This document shows positions 7,344-14,786 of a stretch of DNA of 17,802 nt, piece after piece. The stretch's first letter is position 1; every line of letters begins with the position of its first letter. A program made the translations under genes and the position numbers. The notes beneath the pieces are model-generated. The model was given only the letters and a program-made list of their open reading frames with translations. It did not search any database and had not been told where the DNA came from. The stretch is from positions 1 to 17,802 of the forward strand of contig JBBDNV010000125.1 in the NCBI GenBank assembly GCA_040877415.1, in the 5' to 3' direction. This DNA comes from JBBDNV01 sp040877415. Its GTDB lineage: Bacteria; Planctomycetota; Planctomycetia; Pirellulales; PALSA-1355.

Positions 7344-7934
7344 TCAATCTTCCGGTGGGCTTTCGCGCACCAGCGCGCTGATCTTTTTGAACGTGGGAGT
7401 GCCGGACACCTGGCACCACTCAAACAGGGCCGACTCGGTAGTGGTCAACGTCGCTCCGGCCGATTCCATCCGCTTCAAACCGGTGTCGTAGTCGATTTTG
7501 TATCGAGACCCCACGGCGTCGACCGGCACGTACACGTGATATCCCCCCGCGAGCAGGTCCAACACGGTCTGCTGCACGCAAACGTGGGCCTCAATCCCCG
7601 CGACCATCACCTTGCTCGCGCCCGACTCTTGCAGCCGCGCCGCAAACGGCTCGCAGCCGGCGCAGCTAAAGACGGTCTTGCTCGGAATCTCGCCGAGCCG
7701 GCCGGCCAACTCGCTCACGGTTGGCCCCAGCCCCTGGGGATACTGTTCGGTGGCCAGCGTTTTGAGCCCCATAGCCAGGGCGCCGTCGATCAGCCGGCGC
7801 AGGTTCCAGATAATCCGCCGCCCGCCGGCGATGAACGGCATCAATTTTTCCTGCACGTCGACCACCACCAGCACCGTGTCCTGGGGGGTCATCAACTCGG
7901 GGCTGCGCGTGTACGCCTGCTGCTCATCCATCAT
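7344..7934 (-). CDS. Isochorismatase-family cysteine hydrolase
   Basis: This 196-aa protein has the Rossmann-like fold of the isochorismatase/nicotinamidase family, closest by eye to the ISOC1/ISOC2 (YcaC-like) branch. The catalytic triad is visible: D26 in VVVDVQEKL, K86 in PSKTVFSC and the nucleophile C119 in GIEAHVCVQQT. ATEQYPQGLGPT (61-72) is a further family signature. Substrates of this branch are poorly known, so a particular reaction should not be assigned. It is the first gene of a - strand pair with the aminotransferase. The start codon is one of two adjacent ATGs (7934 or 7931). A possible -10 (TATGCT) lies a few bases upstream on the - strand, but it is too close to the ATG to be convincing. 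Confidence 0.9.
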   Translation of the reverse strand: MMDEQQAYTRSPELMTPQDTVLVVVDVQEKLMPFIAGGRRIIWNLRRLIDGALAMGLKTLATEQYPQGLGPTVSELAGRLGEIPSKTVFSCAGCEPFAARLQESGASKVMVAGIEAHVCVQQTVLDLLAGGYHVYVPVDAVGSRYKIDYDTGLKRMESAGATLTTTESALFEWCQVSGTPTFKKISALVRESPPED

Positions 7935-8011
7935 GGCGCTTGAGCATAGCGGAAAGAGGGGTGGGGTTCTATTGACGGTTTACTTGGCCCCGCGCTCGCT
8001 CGCCTTCCACG

Positions 8012-8028
8012 CCGCTTGCGGCTTAGCA
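8012..8028. repeat. 17-bp intergenic repeat, copy 2
   Basis: Identical to the copy at 5031-5047 and in the same orientation. Here one more base on each side of the decamer pairs, giving GCCGC-TT-GCGGC. It lies in the divergent gap between the isochorismatase-like gene and the DUF1549/DUF1553 gene. Confidence 0.55.
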
Positions 8029-8054
8029 TCGCACCTCCGTCCCCCCCAAACGAT

Positions 8055-8070
8055 GCATCAACGCATCAAC
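8055..8070. repeat. Tandem 8-bp repeat upstream of a promoter
   Basis: GCATCAAC is repeated directly twice with no spacer, and GATGCATC at 8052-8059 is a palindrome overlapping the first unit. The block ends 5 bp before a TTGACA hexamer at 8076. The placement fits an activator or repressor site, but no known regulator is recognised. Confidence 0.35.
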
Positions 8071-8075
8071 ACCCG

Positions 8076-8117
8076 TTGACAATTCTGCTTGCAAGTTGGC
8101 ATGGTACTTGGGATAAT
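8076..8117 (+). promoter_or_regulatory. Probable promoter of the DUF1549/DUF1553 gene
   Basis: TTGCAA (8089-8094) and GATAAT (8112-8117) are 17 bp apart and make the best -35/-10 pair. A consensus TTGACA (8076-8081) lies further upstream; with a standard spacer it would face only a poor -10 (CATGGT at 8100-8105). Initiation near 8124 would give a leader of about 60 nt that ends with a good GGAG ribosome site at 8170-8173. Confidence 0.45.
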
Positions 8118-8182
8118 CGCGCCGGCGATCGGTCCCTCCCCCCGCAATCATCCCGCCGCTTGAAAAACCGGAGAACTGCATC

Positions 8183-10693
8183 ATGACGAGTCGGACTGCT
8201 CGGCTTGCTGCCATCGTTCTATCCCTTTGGTGCGGATCGCTTTTGGCCACGGCCGCGCGTGCCGACAACGCCCCGGCGACACCGCCCGCTCCCGGCCTGC
8301 CGGATCCCGGACAACTGGCGGAAGTGACCGTCGACAGCGGCCGCACCTTGGAGGGTGGTTTTACCCTCGACGGCCAGGACGCGCGCCAGCAGCTCGTGGT
8401 CACGGGCAAATACTCGACCGGCCAACTGCGCGATCTGACCTCCAAGGCCGCCTACGAAGCCGCCCCCCAGGGCATTGTCGAGATTAAGCCGTCCGGCTAT
8501 GTGATCCCCAAGGCCGACGGATCGGCTACGATTACGGCCAAAACCCCCCAAGGCCCCGCGGGCTCGATTCGGGTTTCGGTCGTTCACTTCGCCCACGATC
8601 CGCTGGTGAATTTCCCCAACCAGGTCGTGCCGATCTTCACCAAGCTCGGTTGCAACAGCGGCGGCTGCCACGGCAAGGCGAGCGGCCAGAACGGCTTCAA
8701 GCTATCACTTTTGGGCTTTGAGCCGTCCGAAGACTACGAGCACCTGGTCAAAGAGGGCCGCGGCCGGCGTCTGTTTCCCGCTTCGCCCGAAAAGAGCCTG
8801 CTGCTTGTGAAGCCGACCGGCGAAGTGCCGCACGGGGGGGGATCCCGTCTGGAGGTCGACTCGCATTCCTACCGTTTGATGCGTCGCTGGATCGCGCAAG
8901 GCATGCCCTACGGCAGCGACAGCGACCCGAAGGTTGCTCGCATCGAGGTCATTCCTGCGGAGCGCACCATGCCGCGCGCCGGCGAGCAGCAACTGCTCGT
9001 GATCGCGCACTACACCGACGGCGCCACCGAGGATGTCACGGGCACGGTCAAGTTCGAGCCGAACAACCCGGAAACGGCCGAAGTTAGCGTCACGGGGCTG
9101 GTGAAGACGCTCGACCTGACCGGCGACTTGGCCGTGATGGCCCGCTATCAGGGCCAGGTGGGCGTGTTCCGCGCCAGCGTCCCGTTGGGAGTTCCTGTGG
9201 AAAGCACGCCGGAGCCAAAAAACTTCGTCGACGAGCTGGTTTTTAAGAAACTCAAGACGCTCGGCGTCCCGCCGTCCGCCGTTTGCGACGACGCCACGTT
9301 TATTCGCCGCGCCGCGGTCGACATTGCCGGCCGGCTGCCCACGCCCGACGAATCGGAAAAATTCCTGGCCGACGCCGATCCGGCCAAGCGCGAGCGGTGG
9401 ATCGACACGCTGTTGGCCAGCACCGACTATGCCGACTTCTTCGCCAACAAGTGGAGCTCGATCCTGCGCAACAAGCGCCGCGACCAGACCTTCGCCCGCG
9501 GCACCCGGATCTTTCACGATTGGATCCGCGACAGCCTGCACGCCAATGTGCCGTACGATCAGTTCGTGCGGCAGTTGCTCACCGCCAGCGGCGAGATCGG
9601 CCGCAATCCGCCGGTGGCCTGGTATCGCGAGGTGGACGACATCAACGAGCAGGTGGAAGACTCGGCCCAACTGTTCCTGGGCCTGCGCATCCAGTGCGCC
9701 CGCTGCCATCACCATCCGTTTGAGAAGTGGAGCCAGCAGGACTACTACGGTTTGGCGGCGTTCTTCTCGCGCGTGCAGCGCAAGCCAGGCGCGCAATTCG
9801 GCGAGCAGCGGGTCGTCTACAATCGCGGCGCGCCCTCGGCCACCCATCCCAAGACCGGGCAGTCGGTTCCGCCCGCGGGCCTGGGCGCCAAGCCGGCCAC
9901 GATTTCGACCGAGGACGACCCGCGGCAGGCGCTGGTGGACTGGATGGTCCAGAAGGACAACCCGTTTTTCGCGCGGGCCCTGGCGAACCGCTACTGGAAG
10001 CACTTTTTCAGCCGCGGCCTGGTCGACCCGGAAGACGACATGCGCGTGACCAATCCGGCCACCAACCAGGAGCTGCTCGACGCGCTCTCCGCGGCTTTCA
10101 TCGACGGCAGCTTCGACATCAAGCAACTCGTGCGCACGATTTGCAACTCGCGGACGTACCAGCTTTCGTCGCTGCCGAACGAATACAACGTCAACGACAA
10201 GCAGAACTTTTCGCGCTACTATCCCAAGCGGCTACAGGCCGAAGTGCTGTTGGACGCGATCGACGCGGTCACCGAATCGAAGACCCCTTTCGGCGGCGTC
10301 CCGGCCGGAGTCCGCGCCGTGCAACTGCCCGACAGCGGATTCAGCTCGTACTTTTTGACCGTGTTCGGCAAGCCCGAAAACTCAAGCGCCTGCGAGTGTG
10401 AACGATCGAGCGAAGCCAACCTGGCCCAAAGCCTGCACCTCTTGAACAGTTCGGAAGTGCAGGGCAAGCTTTCAGACGGCGGCGGCCGGGCCGCGCTGTT
10501 GGCGGCACAAAAGGAACGATCGCGCGAGGACAAGATCCGCGAGGTTTACCTGCGCGTCTATTCCCGCGCGCCCGAAACCGACGAAATGGCCGTGGCCCTT
10601 GGACACCTGTCCAAATCCAAGGACGAAAAGCTCGCCTTCGAGGACATTCTTTGGGCCCTGGTGAACACCAAGGAGTTTTTGTTCAATCACTAA
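8183..10693 (+). CDS. Exported Ig-like / DUF1549 / DUF1553 protein with haem-type motifs
   Basis: This 836-aa protein belongs to a family greatly expanded in planctomycetes whose function is not established. A signal peptide (1-27, hydrophobic, ending near ARA-DN) points to export. Bacterial Ig-like folds seem to lie at about 40-135 and 252-336 (VARIEVIPAERTM... and TDGATEDVTGTVKF). Between them is a CNSGGCHG motif (157-164, CxxxCH, an atypical haem-binding pattern). The DUF1549 domain (about 347-533) contains FIRRAAVDIAGRLPT and the CARCHHHPFEKW motif (505-516). The DUF1553 domain (about 578-832) starts at DPRQALVDWM and includes NRYWKHFFSRGLVDPEDD. The start has a GGAG nine bases ahead. A WD40 partner follows after 202 nt. 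The usual third member of such loci, a DUF1501 protein, is not here. Confidence 0.9.
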   Translation: MTSRTARLAAIVLSLWCGSLLATAARADNAPATPPAPGLPDPGQLAEVTVDSGRTLEGGFTLDGQDARQQLVVTGKYSTGQLRDLTSKAAYEAAPQGIVEIKPSGYVIPKADGSATITAKTPQGPAGSIRVSVVHFAHDPLVNFPNQVVPIFTKLGCNSGGCHGKASGQNGFKLSLLGFEPSEDYEHLVKEGRGRRLFPASPEKSLLLVKPTGEVPHGGGSRLEVDSHSYRLMRRWIAQGMPYGSDSDPKVARIEVIPAERTMPRAGEQQLLVIAHYTDGATEDVTGTVKFEPNNPETAEVSVTGLVKTLDLTGDLAVMARYQGQVGVFRASVPLGVPVESTPEPKNFVDELVFKKLKTLGVPPSAVCDDATFIRRAAVDIAGRLPTPDESEKFLADADPAKRERWIDTLLASTDYADFFANKWSSILRNKRRDQTFARGTRIFHDWIRDSLHANVPYDQFVRQLLTASGEIGRNPPVAWYREVDDINEQVEDSAQLFLGLRIQCARCHHHPFEKWSQQDYYGLAAFFSRVQRKPGAQFGEQRVVYNRGAPSATHPKTGQSVPPAGLGAKPATISTEDDPRQALVDWMVQKDNPFFARALANRYWKHFFSRGLVDPEDDMRVTNPATNQELLDALSAAFIDGSFDIKQLVRTICNSRTYQLSSLPNEYNVNDKQNFSRYYPKRLQAEVLLDAIDAVTESKTPFGGVPAGVRAVQLPDSGFSSYFLTVFGKPENSSACECERSSEANLAQSLHLLNSSEVQGKLSDGGGRAALLAAQKERSREDKIREVYLRVYSRAPETDEMAVALGHLSKSKDEKLAFEDILWALVNTKEFLFNH

Positions 10694-10699
10694 GCGTCT

Positions 10700-10724
10700 A
10701 GCCCGGAGCCGACGGCGACGGGCT
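10700..10724 (+). terminator. Symmetric hairpin after the DUF1553 gene
   Basis: AGCCCG-GA-GCC-GAC-GGC-GA-CGGGCT is a perfectly symmetric fold: a 6-bp and a 3-bp stem separated by opposed GA/GA mismatches, which can form sheared G-A pairs, closed by a GAC triloop. It begins 6 nt after the stop codon. A T5 run (10733-10737) comes 8 nt later, too far for a classical intrinsic terminator. It may be a terminator, an mRNA end stabiliser or another REP-like repeat. Confidence 0.4.
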
Positions 10725-10739
10725 GTCCCACCTTTTTCG

Positions 10740-10768
10740 TTCACCCCTACCCCTGCTCGAACTATCAT
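10740..10768 (+). promoter_or_regulatory. Possible promoter of the WD40/cytochrome gene
   Basis: TTCACC (10740-10745) and TATCAT (10763-10768) are 17 bp apart. Initiation near 10775 would leave a leader of about 120 nt before the GTG at 10896. The -10 is good and the -35 moderate. Read-through from the upstream gene is an equally open possibility. Confidence 0.4.
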
Positions 10769-10895
10769 AAGAACCATACGCGTCGGCCGACCCGGCTTTC
10801 GTCCGACCTGACCGAGCACGTCGACGCAGTTCGCCCGCGCGCCCAGGACGCTCGCCGGCGCCACACCGACATCGATCCCGCCCGAGTGACCAACC

Positions 10896-13889
10896 GTGAA
10901 GCTCCTACGTCCCGCGATCGCAGGCGCGCTGTGCTTGTGGCCCGTTCTTGTCCCCGCGGCCAAAGCCGACGAGGCGCCGATCCCCATTGCCGCGATCCAG
11001 CGCGACACGCCGGTCGACTTCGAGAAAGAGATCCTGCCGATCCTGACCAAGAGCTGCCTGGCCTGTCACAACGCGAAGACCGCCGAGAACGCGCTGGTGC
11101 TGGAAACGCCGCAAACGATCGCCAAGGGGGGCGACTCCGGTCCGGTCGTCGTGCCCGGAAAAAGCGCCGAAAGCCGCCTGCTCGTCGTCGCCTCGCACGC
11201 CGACGAGCCGATGATGCCCCCGGCCGGCAACGAGGCCGGCGCCCTGGCGCTCACCAGCGACCAATTGGGGCTCGTCAAGCAGTGGATCGACGAGGGGGCC
11301 AAGGGCGAAGTCACACGGCGGGCGGAAATCAAATGGCAGCAGCTCCCGCCCGGCGTCAATCCAATCTACGCCGTGGCCCTTTCGCCCGACGCACAGTACG
11401 CCGCCTGCGGTCGCGCCAACCAGATCTTCGTCTACCATGTCGCCTCCGGCCAGTTGGTGACGCGGCTTACCGATCCGGCGCTCATCAGCTCGGGCATGTA
11501 CGAGAAACTGGGTGTGGCGCACCTCGATCTCGCGCAGTCGTTGGCGTTCAGTCCCGACGGCGAGCTGCTGGCTTCCGGCGGATTCCGCGAAGTGAAGCTG
11601 TGGCGCCGGCCGCACGACGTGCGCCGCGCCGACCTGGCCGGCAGCACCGCGGCGGTCGAGTCGCTGGCCACGAGCTCCGACGGCAAGTGGGCCGCCACCG
11701 GCGAAGCCACGGGCGCGATCAAGCTGTGGGATTTGAGCACGCTTAAGGACCCCAGGACGCTTTCCGGCCACTCGGGCCCCGTGACCGCGCTGGGCTTCAC
11801 GCCCGACAGCACGAAGCTGGTCTCCACGTCGGCAGACAAAACGATCCGGCTGTGGAACGTCGCCGACGCCGCGGCGGCCGGCCAGGTGGAAACGCCGGCA
11901 CCGATCAACGCTTTGGCCGTTTTGGCCGACGGCGCGCAGTTGGCCACGGGACACGGGGACAACGCGATTCGGCTGTGGACCTTGCCGGCCCAGGCCGGCG
12001 GCCCATTCACGCCCGCCGCCGAAATCACCGGGCACTCAGGCCCGATCACCGCTCTGGCAGTTTCGCCGAGCGACAAGCAGCAACTCGTTTCGGCCGGCGC
12101 CGACGGCTCGATTCGCCAGTGGAACCTGGCCGACGGCAACAAGCAGATTCGCGAGATCAAGCAGGGCGCGGCGGTGACGGCGCTGGCCGTGCGCCCCGAC
12201 GGCAAGCAGATTGCCTCGGCCGGCGCCGACAACCTGGTGAAGCTGTGGAACGCCGCCGACGGCCAGCCCTGGGCTTCCCCGGACAAGCAGCCGATCGCGG
12301 AGATGAAGGGCGACTTTCGGGCCCAGTTCCGCGTGGCCCAGTTGGATCGGGCCGTGGCGGCCCTGAATGCCAAGGTGGCCGACGACAAGAAAGCGGTGGC
12401 CGACGCCGAAGCCAAGATCATCGCCACGTCCAAGGCAGTCACCGAGACGCAAACGGCCAAGGACGCGGCCGCCAAGGCGTTGGCCGAGAAGCAAGCGGCG
12501 GTTAAAGCGCCGACCGACGCCAAGACCGCCGCCGACAAGGAGCTGGCCGCCGCCACCGAGGCTTCCAAAGCCGCCGCCGAAAAAGCCGCGCAGGCGAAGG
12601 CCGTGGCCGAAAAAGACGCCCAAAACGCCGACCTGGCCAAAGCCAACGAAGAAGCCAAGAAGGCCGCCGAAGCAGCCGACGCGAAAGTCAAGGAGCTGGA
12701 AAAGAAGGTTCAGGAAGCCGCCGCCGCGCTCGCCAAAGCCATGCAGGAAGCCATGTCCGCCGAGGCCGCCAACATGGCCGCCGAACAAGCCGCCGCCGCC
12801 GCCGTGGCCGCGGTCAAAAAGTCCGTCGCCGACGTCCCGCTCAGCGAGCAGGCGCTGAAGGATTCCGAAGCCGCCCTTGCGCAAACGCAGGCTGAGAGCG
12901 AAGCCGCCAAGAAAACCGCCGCCGCCGCCGACCAACCGGTCCGCGCACTTGCCTACTCTCCCGACGGCTCGCTGCTCGCAAGCGCCGGCGACAATAACCT
13001 GGTGCGCACCTGGATGAGCGACACCGCAGCGCCGGTCGAAACTTTCGCCGGCCACAAGGCCCCCGTGCACGCGGCCGCGTTTGGGGCCGACGGCGCAATT
13101 CTGTCGGCCGGCGCCGACTCGGCCGTGATCCTCTGGAATCACTCGCCGGCCTGGACGCTTGCGCGCACGATCGGCAACGTGGCCGATCCCGCAACGTTTG
13201 TCGGCCGCGTCACGGCGCTGGCGTTCAGTCGCGACGGCAAATTGCTGGCCACCGGTGGCGGCGAGCCTTCACGCTCTGGCGAGCTCAAGATCTGGAGCGT
13301 CGCCGACGGCTCGCTGGTGCGCTCGCTTCCCGACGCGCACAGCGACACGGTTTTTGGCTTGGAATTCTCGCCCGATGGCGTCTTCCTGGCCTCTTCGGCC
13401 GCCGACCGGTTCGTCAAGGTATTCAAGGTCGCCGACGGCGCGCTCGCCCGAAGCTACGAAGGCCACACGCACCACGTGCTCGACGTGAGCTGGAAATCAG
13501 ACGGCAAGGTGCTGGCCAGCTCCGGCGCCGACAACGTGATCAAAGTCTGGGACTTTCTTACCGGCGACCAGCGCCGCACCACGTCGGCCTTCGGCAAGGA
13601 GGTCACCTCGCTGGCCTTTGTCGGCGTCATGGACAAGGTGGTGGCCAGCTCCGGCGACAAGACGGTGCGGCTGGTGAACACCGAGAATGGCCAGATGGAG
13701 CGCACCTACTCGGGCTCGAACGACTTCATGTACTCGACGGCCACCAGTGCCGACGGCCGCATCGCCATCTCCGGCGGTCAGGACAGCACGCTGTTCGTCT
13801 GGCTCGTCGACGGCGGCCAACTCCTGAAATCCTTCGCCGCCCCCAAGCCGGAAGAAAGCCAGCCGGTCGCCCAAGCGGCCGCGAACTAG
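10896..13889 (+). CDS. Exported cytochrome-c-domain protein with two WD40 propellers split by a long helix
   Basis: The 997-aa product opens with a signal peptide (1-24, ending AKA-DE). A planctomycete-type cytochrome c domain follows, with haem motif CLACH (54-58) and a candidate axial methionine in MMPP (106-109). About seven WD40-like blades cover 155-460 (repeats such as GADGSIRQWN and GADNLVKLWN). Residues 470-678 are an Ala/Lys/Glu-rich, proline-poor helical stretch expected to form a coiled coil. About seven more blades cover 680-975 (GADSAVILWN, GADNVIKVWD, HSDTVFGLEFSPDG). It follows the DUF1549/DUF1553 gene, a pairing seen often in planctomycetes, and the two proteins may act together at the cell envelope. 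The role is unknown. The GTG start is chosen because it gives a clean signal peptide. Confidence 0.88.
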   Translation: MKLLRPAIAGALCLWPVLVPAAKADEAPIPIAAIQRDTPVDFEKEILPILTKSCLACHNAKTAENALVLETPQTIAKGGDSGPVVVPGKSAESRLLVVASHADEPMMPPAGNEAGALALTSDQLGLVKQWIDEGAKGEVTRRAEIKWQQLPPGVNPIYAVALSPDAQYAACGRANQIFVYHVASGQLVTRLTDPALISSGMYEKLGVAHLDLAQSLAFSPDGELLASGGFREVKLWRRPHDVRRADLAGSTAAVESLATSSDGKWAATGEATGAIKLWDLSTLKDPRTLSGHSGPVTALGFTPDSTKLVSTSADKTIRLWNVADAAAAGQVETPAPINALAVLADGAQLATGHGDNAIRLWTLPAQAGGPFTPAAEITGHSGPITALAVSPSDKQQLVSAGADGSIRQWNLADGNKQIREIKQGAAVTALAVRPDGKQIASAGADNLVKLWNAADGQPWASPDKQPIAEMKGDFRAQFRVAQLDRAVAALNAKVADDKKAVADAEAKIIATSKAVTETQTAKDAAAKALAEKQAAVKAPTDAKTAADKELAAATEASKAAAEKAAQAKAVAEKDAQNADLAKANEEAKKAAEAADAKVKELEKKVQEAAAALAKAMQEAMSAEAANMAAEQAAAAAVAAVKKSVADVPLSEQALKDSEAALAQTQAESEAAKKTAAAADQPVRALAYSPDGSLLASAGDNNLVRTWMSDTAAPVETFAGHKAPVHAAAFGADGAILSAGADSAVILWNHSPAWTLARTIGNVADPATFVGRVTALAFSRDGKLLATGGGEPSRSGELKIWSVADGSLVRSLPDAHSDTVFGLEFSPDGVFLASSAADRFVKVFKVADGALARSYEGHTHHVLDVSWKSDGKVLASSGADNVIKVWDFLTGDQRRTTSAFGKEVTSLAFVGVMDKVVASSGDKTVRLVNTENGQMERTYSGSNDFMYSTATSADGRIAISGGQDSTLFVWLVDGGQLLKSFAAPKPEESQPVAQAAAN

Positions 13890-13905
13890 CGGCAGCGAGC
13901 GCGCG

Positions 13906-13924
13906 TGAAGCCGGTTCCGCTTCA
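13906..13924 (+). terminator. Small hairpin after the WD40 gene
   Basis: TGAAGC (13906-13911) pairs with GCTTCA (13919-13924) around a 7-nt loop, 16 nt after the stop codon. There is no T-run. It is the only candidate stop signal before the convergent - strand module. Confidence 0.3.
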
Positions 13925-13928
13925 TTCA

Positions 13929-14037
13929 GCTACACCTCCCCCAGCAGCGTCAGCCGCAAGAGATTCAATGCGCTCTTGCCCGCCCGCGGGATCCAGATCG
14001 ACGGATGGCCGACGAGCGACGAGGCTTTGACGGTCAC
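13929..14037. repeat. 109-bp direct repeat, outer copy: duplicated 3' end of cinA
   Basis: This segment matches 14787-14895 at 106 of 109 positions with no gaps. Mismatches are at 13959, 13972 and 13975. On the - strand it encodes the last 35 residues and the stop codon of CinA, so it is a detached gene end. All three differences are silent in that frame (AAG/AAA Lys, AGC/AGT Ser, TTG/CTG Leu). The two copies are 858 bp apart and bracket the DUF433/DUF5615 pair. Confidence 0.95.
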
Positions 14038-14088
14038 GCAAACGACCGCGAATTGAAGCAACAATCCAAACAGAAGCCGTTCAAACAT
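13930..14088 (-). CDS. Chimeric 52-residue ORF: hydrophobic 17-residue head fused to the CinA C-terminus
   Basis: An ATG at 14088 lies six bases after the stop of the DUF5615 gene and opens a frame running to the TAG at 13930-13932. The first 17 residues (MFERLLFGLLLQFAVVC) are hydrophobic and not from CinA. The remaining 35 are exactly the CinA C-terminus, in the CinA reading frame. There is no obvious ribosome site, but the spacing would allow translation coupled to the toxin gene. It may be a real third ORF of the unit or an accident of the insertion that created the repeat. The head alone resembles a membrane or signal segment; I do not recognise its source. Confidence 0.4.
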   Translation of the reverse strand: MFERLLFGLLLQFAVVCVTVKASSLVGHPSIWIPRAGKSALNLLRLTLLGEV

Positions 14089-14094
14089 CGCTAC

Positions 14095-14451
14095 TCAAGG
14101 GAGGGGAACGACTCGCAATCTTCCCTCTTGCGCAACGCTGAAGTGCCGCTCCCAGGGAACCGTTTTCGAAAGCACAGCCGTGAGAAACTGGGCGACGTAC
14201 TCAGGCGACCGCAATCGGGGACGCAATAGCACGATGCCGCACGACTTCTTCCCGCCCGAGCGGAGCGCCAGTGCCCCAAAACCCTTGTCGAAGGTGATCA
14301 AAACTCGACCTTCGGCCAGCGAGCGTGCGAGCACTTGTTCGTCTTCCGCGCCGGGGGAATCCTCGCCGATCCAAGCAACATCGTGTCCCAAGTTTCGCGC
14401 CGTGTCGACAGCGTAACGCGGCACGTTTTCGTTGGCCAAGAACTTCACCAT
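14095..14451 (-). CDS. DUF5615 PIN-like protein, putative toxin
   Basis: This 118-aa protein matches the DUF5615 family, a small PIN-like (nuclease-fold) group usually found beside DUF433 proteins and regarded as a predicted toxin. Visible landmarks are the N-terminal strand KFLANENVPR (3-12), LGHDVAWIGEDSPGAEDEQVL (21-41), GRVLITFDKGFGAL (48-61) and GIVLLRPR (72-79). The first acidic PIN position, aspartate in many relatives (LADEN), is asparagine here (N7); from memory LANEN variants are fairly common, so this need not mean loss of function. The ATG lies 3 nt after the DUF433 stop, implying one transcript with the antitoxin first. Both genes sit between the two copies of the cinA end. Activity has to be regarded as predicted. 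Confidence 0.85.
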   Translation of the reverse strand: MVKFLANENVPRYAVDTARNLGHDVAWIGEDSPGAEDEQVLARSLAEGRVLITFDKGFGALALRSGGKKSCGIVLLRPRLRSPEYVAQFLTAVLSKTVPWERHFSVAQEGRLRVVPLP

Positions 14452-14454
14452 GGG

Positions 14455-14691
14455 CTAGACCGCCAACGGATACACGCGTTCCTGCTTGATCGCCTCGGCG
14501 GCGTAGTGCAGAGCCGCCTGAATGTCGTCTGCCGTCAATTGGGGATAGTTCTGCAGGATTTGCTGGTGCGTCCAGCCTTCGGCCAACAGCTCCATCAAAA
14601 ACTCCACGGCAATTCGCGTGCCGCGAATGAGGGGCTTGCCTACGAGAATCTTTGGATCGACAACGATTCGCTCTTGCCATTGCACGGTCAT
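14455..14691 (-). CDS. DUF433 protein, putative antitoxin
   Basis: This 78-aa protein carries the typical DUF433 core: IVVDPKILVGKPLIRGTRI (9-27), then VEFLMELLAEGWTHQQILQNYP and LTADDIQAALHYA. The second part looks like the winged-helix/HTH-type segment expected of a DNA-binding antitoxin that represses its own operon. The ATG at 14691 is chosen because the family begins shortly before the IVVDP strand; an in-frame TTG at 14712 would add seven residues. An AAAGGA lies almost touching the ATG, closer than usual for a ribosome site. TAGAAT on the - strand at 14731-14726 could be a -10 element, with no good -35. It pairs with the DUF5615 gene immediately downstream. Confidence 0.85.
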   Translation of the reverse strand: MTVQWQERIVVDPKILVGKPLIRGTRIAVEFLMELLAEGWTHQQILQNYPQLTADDIQAALHYAAEAIKQERVYPLAV

Positions 14692-14786
14692 TTCCTTTGT
14701 CGAAGGTCGCAATTGAACTTCACGTATTCTACCGTTCCCTGAACTTCGGGCACAGTACGGCCAAGTTCGATGTCCTTTCCGCGCCG

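Noticed and set aside
6056..7381. 441-codon + strand frame opposite the aminotransferase
   Set aside because: Antisense of a clear PLP enzyme; His/Arg-rich composition typical of shadow frames.
8705..10126. 473-codon - strand frame opposite the DUF1549 gene
   Set aside because: Shadow of the + strand gene, no recognisable motifs.
12036..13142. Gly-rich - strand frame opposite the WD40 gene
   Set aside because: Its Gly/Leu repeats merely mirror the Ala/Lys-rich helix codons on the + strand.
14692..14712. TTG start adding seven residues to the DUF433 protein
   Set aside because: No ribosome site and outside the family core.
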